Of a stretch of DNA of 64,000 nucleotides, positions 9,198 through 18,401 are shown one piece after another (position 1 is the stretch's first letter; every line of letters begins with the position of its first letter). The translations under genes were made by a program, and so were the position numbers. The notes under the pieces are model-generated. The model searched no databases. It was not told the origin of the DNA and was given only the letters and a program-made list of their open reading frames with translations. This stretch comes from JAABRB01 sp963735025 (GTDB lineage: Bacteria; Pseudomonadota; Gammaproteobacteria; Burkholderiales; SG8-39), in assembly GCA_963735025.1 (NCBI GenBank), contig CAVTJG010000011.1, forward strand, positions 1-64,000, written 5' to 3'.

Positions 9198-10196
9198 TCA
9201 GGCCCTCGTCAACTGCACCCGCAACCTGCTCGACAATCGCTTGCCGAGGCCGATAAGAGGTCGTTCGAACTGAAACGTTGAAAGGTGCGCAAGGGCAAAC
9301 GTTGCTGCGAACAGGAGAGGTCGCTTGGCGTACTTTGCCAGCTTGGTCTCACCCGTTCCGAGCCACGTGAATGCCAGCAGATGGTGAATGATGTAGAGGG
9401 CGTACGAGATCGCGGCGATGTACGCCAGGAAGCGACTCTTCAGGATTTTTGTGAGCCCGGAAGGTTGCGCGTCCAGCGTCGAGCCTACCAGCAGGGCGGC
9501 AACGTAGGGGCGCGCGTAGTTGAACCATTCGAACCGGGGATGGCTGCAGACGGCAAGCACCCCGAGGAGAAGATAAGCATTCATTCGGCCGGCAAGTGAT
9601 TTCGCCAGCGAGCCTAAACAGCCCGCATTGAGCAATGCGAGTATTCCACCGGCGAGGATCTCGTCCGCGCGGCGCCACGTGACGATATCGATCGGCGTCT
9701 CCGACCAGATGCGGGACAGGGTAACCGCCGCGCAGAGCGCCGGAATGGCAAGAAGACCGCGCCGGCCGAGCATCCCGACGATGCAAGCCATACCCGCATA
9801 GAACTGCATCTCGACGCAGATGCTCCAATAGTGTGCAGTGACGGGAACCAGATGTTGCGGAGGAAGATTCGCAAAGAACAGAAAGTTCGGGACGTAAGCC
9901 GAGATCGGCGCGGCGACGATCGGCAAGGCAACCGCTAGCCCGACCCAGGCTAGGGGAACGACGCGGAAGGTGCGTCGCATGACGAAATCGACGACCCCGG
10001 TATTGGAAAGCAGATAGCGGGTGATCAGAAATCCCGACAGCGTGAAGAAGATCGCCATGCCCATCGGGCCCGCCGTCGAGTTGAGCTGCCAACTCTTGGG
10101 GCCCAGTGGGAGGAGGTGGGTTGCGAGCACGAGCAGTATGCTGATTCCCCGCCAACCGTCGAGGACATCCAGGCGTCGATGGTCGCCCGCATTCAT
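9198..10196 (-). CDS. Acyltransferase family 3 membrane protein
   Basis: The 332-residue membrane protein with about 10 helices matches PF01757 (O-acyltransferases such as OafA/NodX). The start has LDVLDGWRGISILLVLATHL, in which the Arg and His form the conserved N-terminal R-x(10)-H element. FFTLSGFLITRYL and the following RRxxRVxPL-type segment (FVMRRTFRVVPLAW) are also diagnostic. It probably acetylates or otherwise O-acylates a sugar of the polymer. Its ATG overlaps the stop of the preceding WecG/GT4 gene in an ATGA junction (10193-10196), so translation is probably coupled. Confidence 0.87.
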   Translation of the reverse strand: MNAGDHRRLDVLDGWRGISILLVLATHLLPLGPKSWQLNSTAGPMGMAIFFTLSGFLITRYLLSNTGVVDFVMRRTFRVVPLAWVGLAVALPIVAAPISAYVPNFLFFANLPPQHLVPVTAHYWSICVEMQFYAGMACIVGMLGRRGLLAIPALCAAVTLSRIWSETPIDIVTWRRADEILAGGILALLNAGCLGSLAKSLAGRMNAYLLLGVLAVCSHPRFEWFNYARPYVAALLVGSTLDAQPSGLTKILKSRFLAYIAAISYALYIIHHLLAFTWLGTGETKLAKYAKRPLLFAATFALAHLSTFQFERPLIGLGKRLSSRLRVQLTRA

Positions 10197-12355
10197 GCCG
10201 TCGCTTGCAGAAGCGGTTCGTTGCGGAACAATTCGGCAAGCTTCGCCGCTTCTGATTCGATTGAATGCCGTTCGACCGCGCGTGCTCGAGCCGCCTCGCC
10301 CATGATGCGCAACTCGTCGGGCGATCTCGCGAGGCAATCGCAGATTGCGGCCGCAAGCGCATCCACGTCTCCCGCCGGGAAGAGCCAACCGTCCTTGCCG
10401 GGCCGGACCAGTTCCGGAATGCCGGCGACGTAGGTCGTCAGCACGGGCCTGCGCAGGGCCATGGCTTCCATGAGCACCACCGGCAGGCCTTCGATAAAGC
10501 TCGGGAGCACCAACGCCCGTGCTGCGAGGATCTCGGAGCGGACCGCGTCGCTGCTGAGCCAGCCTGCCAACCGGACTGTCTCTCCCAGCTGGTATCGCGC
10601 AATCAGTGCCTCGACCTCGCCGCGCATCTCGCCGTCGCCCACGAGGACGAGTTCAAAGCGGATGCCCCGTTTGGTCAGCTGTCGCACTGCGTCGATCAGC
10701 AGCAACTGTCCTTTTTCGGCACAGATTCGGCCCACGCAGACCAAGCGTCGCGCGGTTGGCAGCGGCGCCGGTGCGACGTCGTAAAACCGGGAATCCAGAC
10801 CGCATCGAACGACTCTGATCTTGTTCCAGTCCTTGCGTTGGATCCATCGAAACAACTGGCTGCGTCCGTAGGAGCTCACCGCCACTAGAAATGCGGCGCG
10901 CCGCGCTTTCTCGCCGAATCCAAGCCGTCGTGCGTCGTCGACTTCATCTGCGCCATGCACGGTGAAGCTGTAAGGCGGGCCACCCAGAGCATGCGCAAGC
11001 ATGAGAACCTCGGCGGAGTTGGTGCCGAAATGCGCGTGCACGTGCGTGGCACCAAACGACTTCAGCCAAGGCAGTATTCGGCATGCCTCGGCAAGGTAGA
11101 TCAGATGGTAGGGAAGCGGGCGCACAGCACGCCAACCCATCCGCACCGCGAGTCGCAGTGCAGAAAGGTATCGAGCCGGTGAGGTAACGAAGGTGCGGAG
11201 CGACGCGACCAGGAGCGAGAATACACCGCCCTGCAGAACGTAGCGTGTGCGCTTTCTCTCCGATGCATCCTCGGCATCTACGAGCGTCGCGTCCCATCCG
11301 CGCAAGGCGATTCGCTGTACATCAAATCCTTGTAGCTCGAGGGCGAGGATCTCGCGCCGGATGAAACTATGGCTCACAGAAGGATACTGATTGACCAGGT
11401 AGGCGATCCTCGAGGAAGGCGCCGAGGGTGGCGATGCGTGATGCGTCGCCGTGGGTAATCTACCGTCCATTGGACGCGCTAGCCCCAGACCACTTGCCAA
11501 CAGCCTGCGATCACGGAGCGGATCCAAATGCAGGCCCACACCGACAGGGACATAGCCTGGGACGTGCGCAGCGCGCTCGAACGGATGCGGAGCGATGGCA
11601 TCGTGCCGAATGAAGCGTTCGAGATACCTGACTCGATTCAAGAACACCAGATTGCCGACCACGTATCGGGAGAACAGTCGACGAGGCTCGCGGAGCAACC
11701 GGTAGAGCCATTCGATACCCAGTGCGCGCATCCATCGCGGCGCACGAGTCACCTTCCCACCCAGAAAGTCGATGATCGCGCCCGCGCAGACGACCAGTGA
11801 AGGCGCGCTGGTGGCGGACTGCAACGCGAGCGCCAAACGCTCCTGCCTGGGCATTCCCATCCCCAGTATGATCAGATCGGGTCTGAGCGTCATAGCGAGA
11901 TTCACGTAGAAATCATCTTCGTGGAACCCGTGCTCGCACGACACCGCTTTCGCTCCGAGCTCCGCAGCGCAACGTGCTGCTGCGACCTCCGGATACGGAT
12001 CTTGAGAACCCCAGAACGCGACGCGCCGCCCGGAAAACGCCGCGAGCAGCTTCGGGATGAAGTCCGTGCCGTTCATGTTCAGCCCCGGCGCACGCCCGAG
12101 CGAGCGATAGAGCATCGCCATACCTGACCCGTCTCTGAGTAGGATGTCGGCATGTCTGAGCGCATCGAAAAAGGAGGCGTCGCCTGCGACCAGGTTCATC
12201 GCATGCGCATTGACGAATCCCAGCACGCGCAGCGATTTCCCCGCGCTCATCTCCCCGAGCAGTGACTGCTCTTCCGCAGAAGAGTTCACGATGAGGACGG
12301 AGGAGCTGATCTCGCTCCAGCGCGCGCCCCAGTCGCCTCCGCGCGCCACGCTCAT
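10193..12355 (-). CDS. Fused WecG/TagA/CpsF (GT26) and GT4 glycosyltransferase
   Basis: One uninterrupted frame of 720 residues encodes two enzymes that are usually separate. Residues about 40-240 are a WecG/TagA/CpsF domain: VNAHAMNLV, LRDGSGMA, NGTDFIP (95-101), LGMGMPRQE (164-172) and the signature RAPRWMRALGIEWLYR (204-219). After a linker of about 70 residues rich in Pro and Ser, residues about 315-720 form a GT-B GT4 enzyme: IAYLVNQYPSVSHSFI, HAHFGTNSAEV, VGRICAEKGQ, and the C-terminal donor site FIEGLPVVLMEAMA with GIPELV. The start at ATG 12355 overlaps the upstream GT2 stop (ATGA). Both domains look intact. The fusion implies two consecutive sugar additions by one polypeptide. Confidence 0.9.
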   Translation of the reverse strand: MSVARGGDWGARWSEISSSVLIVNSSAEEQSLLGEMSAGKSLRVLGFVNAHAMNLVAGDASFFDALRHADILLRDGSGMAMLYRSLGRAPGLNMNGTDFIPKLLAAFSGRRVAFWGSQDPYPEVAAARCAAELGAKAVSCEHGFHEDDFYVNLAMTLRPDLIILGMGMPRQERLALALQSATSAPSLVVCAGAIIDFLGGKVTRAPRWMRALGIEWLYRLLREPRRLFSRYVVGNLVFLNRVRYLERFIRHDAIAPHPFERAAHVPGYVPVGVGLHLDPLRDRRLLASGLGLARPMDGRLPTATHHASPPSAPSSRIAYLVNQYPSVSHSFIRREILALELQGFDVQRIALRGWDATLVDAEDASERKRTRYVLQGGVFSLLVASLRTFVTSPARYLSALRLAVRMGWRAVRPLPYHLIYLAEACRILPWLKSFGATHVHAHFGTNSAEVLMLAHALGGPPYSFTVHGADEVDDARRLGFGEKARRAAFLVAVSSYGRSQLFRWIQRKDWNKIRVVRCGLDSRFYDVAPAPLPTARRLVCVGRICAEKGQLLLIDAVRQLTKRGIRFELVLVGDGEMRGEVEALIARYQLGETVRLAGWLSSDAVRSEILAARALVLPSFIEGLPVVLMEAMALRRPVLTTYVAGIPELVRPGKDGWLFPAGDVDALAAAICDCLARSPDELRIMGEAARARAVERHSIESEAAKLAELFRNEPLLQATA

Positions 12356-13536
12356 GGCGCTTCGCGTTTCGATCGAACCCATTCGACCTGTCTCTTGCGG
12401 AGAAACATCGCGTATAGAGGAATCTTTCTGAGCAAGTAGGCGGGCACATGGAAAAGGCCGGTAAGTGGAATCACCTTCCGCCCGAACCTGCCCCACGACA
12501 GAAGCACGGACACGCCTAGCAGAGCGAGCGTCACGACAGCGAGCCAGAATGGTCGCGCGCTGCCTGTCGACGCGAAAAAGGCGGTTGCGCACGCGGATGC
12601 CGTTAGCGCGAGGAGCGTCAACAACGCCAGCGGGGGCACGCACATGTCGATCACCAGGGCAAGCAGCATCCAGTTTCGGTTCGCGACCGCCTCCCCGAAC
12701 GCGCGGGGCGCAGCGTGGAAAACCATGCCGAGGTGCCCGTGTTCCCAGCGTGTGCGCTGGATGCGCAATCCCTCCCCGCTGCTCGGGAAGTAGCTCTTGA
12801 CTTGTGCAGCAGGGTAAAATAGCGGTGGCACGCGCGCTCGTGCAAGGTCGACGCCGAGCAAGAGGTCTTCGACGATGTGGCCGCTCGCGAGATTCGCGGT
12901 GCTGATGGCCGCCCAGGGAAACGCCATGCCGGTTCCCATCAGCTGGCAGGGCAACCCGAGCCGCTGAAAGCCCAACGGACGAACCATGTTCTTGACGAGC
13001 CAGGCGAACTCGGCAATGCGCGTGTTCAGTCCGGCCCCCTCGCGAGCGTGCATCAGGTTCAATGCCTGCACCGGACGTGTGGTCGCCTCGCAGATCCGCG
13101 CCAGGTGGTCGATCGCCTGCGAGCCAACCTGGCAGTCGGCGTCGACGACGATTACTACGCGTGGTGGATCAAGCTCAAGAAAGCGAACTGCGAAGTCGAG
13201 TGCGTACCCTTTTCCCCGGCGTGTCACGTCATTGCGTTCGATTACTTCGGCTCCGGCTGCGCGCGCAACGGTCGCCGTGTCGTCGGTGCAATTGTCGGCA
13301 ATGACAACCAGCCGGTCGCCCCCGACCAGCTGTCCCTCGATCAGTCCGAGCGTCTCCGCGATGCAAGATGCCTCGTTATGGGCGGGTACCAGGACTGCAA
13401 CTGATGGGCGCGGACCGGCCGGAATGACCGGATTGCGGTAAGCCGGCAAGGCCATGAGAACTTGCGCGAATAGCAACGACACGGGCACGAGCAGGAGGAG
13501 CACGAGGCCGGACAGAAGGATCTCGAGGATGACCAT
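12352..13536 (-). CDS. Membrane-anchored glycosyltransferase family 2 (processive-type)
   Basis: A 394-residue enzyme with one N-terminal TM helix (about 4-28), a cytoplasmic GT-A domain and about four C-terminal helices. Catalytic elements are VAVLVPAHNEA, VIADNCTDDT, VVIVVDADCQV (DxD), the acid in HIVEDLLLG and the QRTRW form of the QxxRW motif, the set seen in cellulose/hyaluronan-synthase-like GT2 proteins. It lies 8 bp downstream of epsG and its stop overlaps the WecG/GT4 start by 4 bp, placing it in one transcript with epsD-G. It likely adds a sugar to the lipid carrier at the inner face of the membrane; the sugar is unknown. Confidence 0.88.
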   Translation of the reverse strand: MVILEILLSGLVLLLLVPVSLLFAQVLMALPAYRNPVIPAGPRPSVAVLVPAHNEASCIAETLGLIEGQLVGGDRLVVIADNCTDDTATVARAAGAEVIERNDVTRRGKGYALDFAVRFLELDPPRVVIVVDADCQVGSQAIDHLARICEATTRPVQALNLMHAREGAGLNTRIAEFAWLVKNMVRPLGFQRLGLPCQLMGTGMAFPWAAISTANLASGHIVEDLLLGVDLARARVPPLFYPAAQVKSYFPSSGEGLRIQRTRWEHGHLGMVFHAAPRAFGEAVANRNWMLLALVIDMCVPPLALLTLLALTASACATAFFASTGSARPFWLAVVTLALLGVSVLLSWGRFGRKVIPLTGLFHVPAYLLRKIPLYAMFLRKRQVEWVRSKREAP

Positions 13537-13544
13537 GACTTTGG

Positions 13545-14423
13545 TCAGTGGTCATTGAGAACGACGCCCGCCACAGTCGTGGCGGTGGCTGTGAGCGATT
13601 CGGCAACGGTGCGCGCAGCGGCGGCGCGCGTGACGTTACGATGTGCGACGAGCAGGACACCTTCCGCCGCGGCCGCGATTCCTTGGAAATCGGCGCCGAG
13701 TGTGGCGGCCGGCGTGTCGATAATGATCACGCCGTAATCGTTGGTCAGGTTCGCGAGCATCGTCGCGAATTCGGGGCGCGTGAGCAGCTCGAGCGGATTG
13801 GGCGGGGTTGCCCCAGCCGGCAGGACGGCAAGACCCGGCAGCCCGCGGATGCGGTGAATCGCGTTCTCGTCGCAGCGTCGCGCGAGCAGCGAGGAGAGGC
13901 CGAACCTGTCGGAAACCTTGAAGAGTTCGTGCTGGCGCGGATTGCGCAGGTCCGCATCCACGAGCAGCGTGCGCGCGCCCTGCTGCGAAAACACCACCGC
14001 AAGGTTCGCGGCGAGAAAGCTTCGGCCCTCGCCGCGGGACGCGCCTACCACCGCGAGCAGCCTGCGCGGCGGATTGCCGTCGAACCAGCGCAACATGAGC
14101 TGCGTGCGCAACGCCCGCAGCGCCTCCACTGGCGGGGAAAACGGCGCGTAGGCTGCGATGAGCTCGCGGCTCAGGCTATCGTCGTGGGGCTGCAGATACG
14201 GATAGTCGAACTGCCTGGCGAGCGCGCGCTGGACGTCCTGGCGGGCAACGAGGCCCAGTTTTATCGCCGCATCACCGAAGCGTAATCCTTCCTCCTTCGC
14301 ATAGCGCATCACCGCCTCGGCATCTCCCGGGCTGAGATTCCGACTGTCGACGAGCAGAGCGCCGATCGAGCGGTCGCGCTTCATCTGCTGGCCCGGGCGA
14401 AGGCGAGGGGGGGTGTCGCTCAT
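13545..14423 (-). CDS. epsG: EpsG: chain-length determinant tyrosine kinase-like ATPase
   Basis: The 292-residue cytoplasmic partner of EpsF. Residues about 15-80 form a GspE/MshE-like N-terminal module (IGALLVDSRNLSPGDAE... QFDYPYL), followed by a BY-kinase/ParA-type ATPase: Walker A as GASRGEGRS (127-135), Walker A' LLVDADLR (153-160), Walker B VIIIDTPA. Arg replaces the usual Walker A Lys; from memory this is normal for the EpsG family (TIGR03029). No C-terminal tyrosine cluster is present. The start is the ATG before SDTPPRL, 19 bp after the epsF stop. EpsG proteins are markers of exosortase-B-associated EPS loci. Confidence 0.9.
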   Translation of the reverse strand: MSDTPPRLRPGQQMKRDRSIGALLVDSRNLSPGDAEAVMRYAKEEGLRFGDAAIKLGLVARQDVQRALARQFDYPYLQPHDDSLSRELIAAYAPFSPPVEALRALRTQLMLRWFDGNPPRRLLAVVGASRGEGRSFLAANLAVVFSQQGARTLLVDADLRNPRQHELFKVSDRFGLSSLLARRCDENAIHRIRGLPGLAVLPAGATPPNPLELLTRPEFATMLANLTNDYGVIIIDTPAATLGADFQGIAAAAEGVLLVAHRNVTRAAAARTVAESLTATATTVAGVVLNDH

Positions 14424-14442
14424 GTCCACGTTGCGGCTCCGT

Positions 14443-15861
14443 TCAGGCCGTGCCGGCCGCGCGGTAGGTGAGCATTGGGCGCCGCGGCGCGCGCGGAAGT
14501 TGCGCATACGGTACGGAGGCGAGCAGAGGCAGCGCGAGCATGCTGGCGATGTCCTCTTCGCTTCGTAGGCGCCGATCCGTCATCTCCATCAGAAGCGCGG
14601 CACCCACGCCGAGAAATGTGCCGAGCAGGACGCTCAACGCAATGTTGATGCGCCAGTTGGGATACGAGGGGGTCAGCGGCTCGACCGCGGGAGAGAGAAT
14701 CGCCAGGTTGGTCTGCGTCGCCTGACTCTCCAGGGTCGTCTGGGTGTAGCGCTGGGTGGTGACGTCGAATGCCTTCTGAGCGTTCTCCGCTTCGCGCATC
14801 AGCGCGGAAAGCTCATCGCGCTCCTTTTTCAGGGCGAGAACCCTGGTCTTCTGATCAACCACTTGCGTGCGTAGCGCGGCTTCGCGACGCTGAGCGATCC
14901 GCGCATTGTTGTCCAGGCTCGTCACCACGCGAACCATCTCGACACGTACTTTCTCGCGGGCGCTATCCACCTCGGCCACCGCAGCCTTGTATTGCGGATG
15001 ATTTGTTCCAAGCTGTACCGAGAGTTCCATCACACGGCCGTCTTTGCGCGCGAGTTCGGCTTTGAGCGACTGGACGAGGGGATTGGCCACCACTTCTGGG
15101 ATGGAATCGGGTGCAATCCCTCGAACCATGGAGTCTCGCGCAAGCCGCTCGCGTGTCTTGGCATCGGCTGTCTGCGCCGTTGCCTGGGAGAGCTGGGAGT
15201 TGAACTGCTCGAGTCGCGCGTTCTCCGTGTCTAGACGCTCATCGAGCGAAACGATGCCCTTCCGCTGCTGATAAGCTGCGAGCTTGGAAGCCGATCCCTC
15301 CAGATCCTGGCGCAGTGCCAGAGCGCGCTCGCTGAACCACTTGGCCTGCTGACGGGCAGGCTCGACTTTGAGTTCAAGGTTTGTGTCGATGTAGGCTTGT
15401 GCAAAGGCATTGGCAGCGTCTGCGGCGCGCTGCGGATCAGCGCCCGAGAAGCTGATGTCGACTACATTCGATTCGCGAGCGGGTTTCACGTCGAGACTCC
15501 CAAGCAGAAGATCGGCGAGCCAGACCTTGAGTGACCCGCGCGCATCTGTGACCTCGCGCCACCGCTGCTGGACGTCCGGGCTTTCCTGCATGCGAAGAGC
15601 GTCGACCACCTTGAGCGCGACGGTTCGGCTGCGGATGATGTCGACCTGCGTGGCCATATAGCCGGGCAGCATCTGCGCTGGAAGGAAGATGCCGGAGATT
15701 GGATCCGGGCCCTTCGAGTCCACGAGCACCGATGTAGTGGCGGTCCAGCGCTGGGGCAGGTATTGAGTGACAGCAATCGTGCTGGCGAGCGAAATGAACA
15801 GCATGAGCAATGCGATCCACTTCCGGGCGCGCAGGGCAGTCAGGACTTGCTGAAAGGTCAT
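14443..15861 (-). CDS. epsF: EpsF: Wzz-type chain-length determinant protein
   Basis: A 472-residue polysaccharide co-polymerase. It has two terminal TM helices (about 13-34, and a C-terminal one in LSVLLGTFLGVGAALLMEM) around a large periplasmic domain with long coiled-coil stretches rich in Ala, Glu and Arg. The PLTPSYPNW motif sits before TM2, as in Wzz/GumC proteins. A second possible ATG lies at 15873; 15861 is preferred because it gives the typical MTFQQ start. It controls polymer length with the EpsG ATPase encoded 19 bp downstream. The family (TIGR03017) is tied to PEP-CTERM/exosortase loci. Confidence 0.9.
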   Translation of the reverse strand: MTFQQVLTALRARKWIALLMLFISLASTIAVTQYLPQRWTATTSVLVDSKGPDPISGIFLPAQMLPGYMATQVDIIRSRTVALKVVDALRMQESPDVQQRWREVTDARGSLKVWLADLLLGSLDVKPARESNVVDISFSGADPQRAADAANAFAQAYIDTNLELKVEPARQQAKWFSERALALRQDLEGSASKLAAYQQRKGIVSLDERLDTENARLEQFNSQLSQATAQTADAKTRERLARDSMVRGIAPDSIPEVVANPLVQSLKAELARKDGRVMELSVQLGTNHPQYKAAVAEVDSAREKVRVEMVRVVTSLDNNARIAQRREAALRTQVVDQKTRVLALKKERDELSALMREAENAQKAFDVTTQRYTQTTLESQATQTNLAILSPAVEPLTPSYPNWRINIALSVLLGTFLGVGAALLMEMTDRRLRSEEDIASMLALPLLASVPYAQLPRAPRRPMLTYRAAGTA

Positions 15862-15880
15862 GGTTCCGCCCATCTCCGCA

Positions 15881-16702
15881 TCAAAAGAAGCTTTCCTTGA
15901 CGAAGATGACGTCGTCGGGTCTTACGCTCTCCGCAGGGTCGGCCTCGCGGTGGACCGGAATGCTGGAATCTGATTTCCGGGTGAGCTGCATGCCTCGCTG
16001 GGTGCCACGTAGGGTGGGTCCGCCACCAACTGCGAGCGCCTGCTGCACCGTCATGCCCCGCTCCACGCGGTATTGCCCGGGGTGGTTCACTTCACCGTAG
16101 ATGTAGAACACCGGATACCGAGGAACGTAGATCGCGTCGCCGCTGGAGAGGGACACGTCCTTCGTACCGTCGCCTTTCAGAAAGATGTCATGCACATCCA
16201 CCTGGGTCCGACTCTCGCCATCGGGCCTCTGCTTGACGAGCGTGACTACGTCGTGCCCCAAGGGCGTTATGCCACCCGCGAGCGCGAGCACTTCGGAGAG
16301 ACGATTTCCGGGCCGCTCGAGATAGAACTTACCGGGGTGATTGACCTGCCCGAGCACCGAGACCTGAATGCTCTTGAACTGGAGAATTACGCCATTGACC
16401 TGCGGCTCCTTGACAAAGCCCCCGTCACGGAGCCTTTGCGCCACAAGACGCTCGAGCGTGGGGATCGGCACGCCTTTCACGAGCAAACTGCCGACGAGCG
16501 GGAAAGTGATGTACCCCTGTTCGGAGACGCGCGTCTCGGTGGTGAGATCGGGGTTCTGGAAGACGGTAATGCGTACTACATCACCTGGGCCGAGGGGGTA
16601 GTCAGGTGTCGCGACCGGTTTTTGCGCGGTCTGGGCTGACGCGGACAGGCTTAGGGCAAGGCAGGTCACGAAGGCGAGCGTCAGTCGCGCGATACGCATC
16701 AT
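15881..16702 (-). CDS. epsE: EpsE: outer-membrane polysaccharide export protein (Wza-like)
   Basis: A 273-residue exported protein with a cleavable signal peptide (hydrophobic 5-20, ASA cleavage site near 23). A Poly_export domain follows (YPLGPGDVVRITVFQNPDL, TTETRVSEQGYITFPLVG), then SLBB-type repeats (VLGQVNHPGKFYL and YIYGEVNHPGQYRVE). It forms the periplasmic/outer-membrane conduit for the polymer. It lacks an obvious lipobox Cys, as in other EpsE proteins of this type. Its start directly abuts the epsD stop (16702/16703). Confidence 0.9.
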   Translation of the reverse strand: MMRIARLTLAFVTCLALSLSASAQTAQKPVATPDYPLGPGDVVRITVFQNPDLTTETRVSEQGYITFPLVGSLLVKGVPIPTLERLVAQRLRDGGFVKEPQVNGVILQFKSIQVSVLGQVNHPGKFYLERPGNRLSEVLALAGGITPLGHDVVTLVKQRPDGESRTQVDVHDIFLKGDGTKDVSLSSGDAIYVPRYPVFYIYGEVNHPGQYRVERGMTVQQALAVGGGPTLRGTQRGMQLTRKSDSSIPVHREADPAESVRPDDVIFVKESFF

Positions 16703-17650
16703 CTAGATTCCCTTCCCGCCGTGTTCGGTCACCGACTTGCCGACCGCCGGGGCGGCCGCAGCCGCCGGCGTTGCAGGCGCGACAGCCGTCGCTGCGGCAC
16801 TCGTTACAGCCACCGCGTCGGTGGCGAATTCACCCGCGTATTCGATATGCGCCTCGCGCCTCAGGGCACGCATCTCGGCTTGCACGAGTTCGCGACGTCG
16901 CTTATTGGTAAGGTATTGCTCGATTAAGGGGCGCGCCTGCTCCTCGGTCAGGGGCTGATGCTCGGCGGCGGCCATCTGCACGATGAGATAGCCTTGCTGT
17001 GCGGGTACCAGCAGGGCTTCGCCCAGCTTCAAACCAGTGAGGCGCGGCACGATTTCCATCGGCAGCTGCTCGGCGGCCTTCACCGTCGAATTGGCATCGA
17101 ACGTAATGTTCTCGCGCTTGAGCCAGTCAATGACCTCATTGAGCGACTTTGCCCCCTTGATCGCTTCCTCGACGCGCACGGTCGTGAGGTCCGGTCGGGA
17201 GGCGATCGCCAATTCCTGGAGGCGATAGATCTTTCGCTCGGCGAAGAGCTCGGGATGAAGGGCGTAGAACTTCGCCACGTCCGCGGGCGACGGGCGTGCG
17301 GCCCGTGCCGTGATTGAGTCGAGATAGGCTTGCGCGAGAATCTTTCGCCGGGAGGCCTCGATGGCATGCAATACGCGCGGATCGCGATCGAGCGCTCTCG
17401 CGAGAGCGCGCTGCACGAGGAGCGTACGATCCACGAGCTGGTCCAGGAGCTGCGCAGTGGCAATGCCGGGTTGCTGTCCGTTCGGCCCGTGTAGCCGCGC
17501 TTGCTCGCTGCTGAGCTGATGCACAGTGATCTCTTCCGCGTTCACTTTTGCCGCAACGCGCGTAGCGATTCTGCTGTCGTCCTTTCCGCAGGACGCGAGG
17601 AGCACGGCGGCAAGCGCGATGGCGAGGGTTGGGTTGTTGCACGAAGTCAT
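16703..17650 (-). CDS. epsD: EpsD: peptidyl-prolyl isomerase-family lipoprotein
   Basis: A 315-residue predicted lipoprotein. The signal ends in LASC (18-21), a good lipobox, followed by GKDD. The mature part follows the SurA/parvulin pattern: VAAKVNAEEITVHQL, LLDQLVDRTLLVQRA, KFYALHPELFAERKIYRLQEL and a PPIC-like region. Ala/Pro-rich low-complexity sequence makes up the last 45 residues. EpsD (TIGR02925) is found in exosortase-associated EPS loci and is thought to help fold or insert export components. The ATG at 17650 is chosen because it places the lipobox at a normal distance. Confidence 0.88.
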   Translation of the reverse strand: MTSCNNPTLAIALAAVLLASCGKDDSRIATRVAAKVNAEEITVHQLSSEQARLHGPNGQQPGIATAQLLDQLVDRTLLVQRALARALDRDPRVLHAIEASRRKILAQAYLDSITARAARPSPADVAKFYALHPELFAERKIYRLQELAIASRPDLTTVRVEEAIKGAKSLNEVIDWLKRENITFDANSTVKAAEQLPMEIVPRLTGLKLGEALLVPAQQGYLIVQMAAAEHQPLTEEQARPLIEQYLTNKRRRELVQAEMRALRREAHIEYAGEFATDAVAVTSAAATAVAPATPAAAAAPAVGKSVTEHGGKGI

Positions 17651-17711
17651 ATGCAGCTTGGTACGCCGGCGCCCGCGCAGCCGGGTGTCACGCATTGCTC
17701 GCCTTCCCGTA

Positions 17712-18200
17712 CTAATCGGCGAAATTTTTTCGGAGATGCCGCCGAACGATCGTCGTCATCACCAAAAGCCCCGCGAGCATCAGTGACCAGGTGCGGGTTT
17801 GTGGCAGATACGCTACCGGCGCATTGAGCGCCAGGACCATGGGGCCAGGATGGAAAGCATCGTCTCCGGGCGGGACCGACCCTAGGCGCTCGGTCATGAA
17901 GCTGCCGACAATTCCCGACGTGCGTAGCCGTGCACCCGGTCGCGGCAGAGAGGGAGTAGTCCAGGCCGTGAGCCAGCTGGTGCCGTTCCAGACTCCCGAC
18001 CTTACACTTGAAATGCCGGGCGGTGCGAAGGAGGGTGTCTCGCTCGAGCCGAGCGATACGGTGCCGAATACTCCATTGAGCGCAATCGATGGCGGGAAGA
18101 GATCGTCCAGCGCGTCGTGAGCGGCACTCACCGGGGCACTTTGAAATACGACAAGCGCACCCAGTGCGCTGACGCGAAGCATCGACATTGCGGGTGGCAT
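17712..18200 (-). CDS. Small exported protein with degenerate PEP-CTERM-like tail
   Basis: A 162-residue protein with an N-terminal signal peptide (hydrophobic 6-20, then VSAA) and a C-terminal tripartite sorting-type tail at about 132-162: LPQTRTW, then hydrophobic SLMLAGLLVMTTIV and basic RRHLRK. The TWSLMLAGL core is very close to typical PEP-CTERM tails (TWALMLAGL), but the PEP itself is replaced by PQT. The middle is Ser/Gly/Pro-rich with no known domain. It lies directly upstream of epsD in the same orientation. It may be a substrate of an exosortase encoded elsewhere, or a former substrate whose signal has decayed. Confidence 0.7.
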   Translation of the reverse strand: MPPAMSMLRVSALGALVVFQSAPVSAAHDALDDLFPPSIALNGVFGTVSLGSSETPSFAPPGISSVRSGVWNGTSWLTAWTTPSLPRPGARLRTSGIVGSFMTERLGSVPPGDDAFHPGPMVLALNAPVAYLPQTRTWSLMLAGLLVMTTIVRRHLRKNFAD

Positions 18201-18273
18201 GAGGGCTCCGTGTTCTACATGCGAAGACGCGTCGTCGTCCGGAGGCGAGCGTCATGATACGGGCGCCGGGACA

Positions 18274-18286
18274 TGACATTGGCATA
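18274..18286 (+). promoter_or_regulatory. Repeated operator-like element, copy 1
   Basis: TGACATTGGCATA, found again with one change at 18402-18414 and, inverted, at 19761-19774. It is followed at once by GCATTGGCAC. All copies lie in front of polysaccharide genes, as expected for a binding site of a locus-specific regulator. The regulator is unknown. Confidence 0.45.
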
Positions 18287-18401
18287 GCATTGGCACAGGC
18301 TAGCCGGTGCCTGCCGCGGAGAACATCGCTCTGATGGACTAGCTGCTTTGGTCGAGTCGCCGGTTGCCGACAGCCGAAGTGTCGTGGGCAGACGACGCGT
18401 A

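Noticed and set aside
17790..17810. LPQTR in the small exported protein as a sortase (LPXTG) signal
   Set aside because: The final Gly is Arg, the organism is Gram-negative, and the rest of the tail matches PEP-CTERM better.
18290..18306. TGGCAC as the -24 element of a sigma-54 promoter
   Set aside because: The -12 TTGC is missing at the required distance on either strand.
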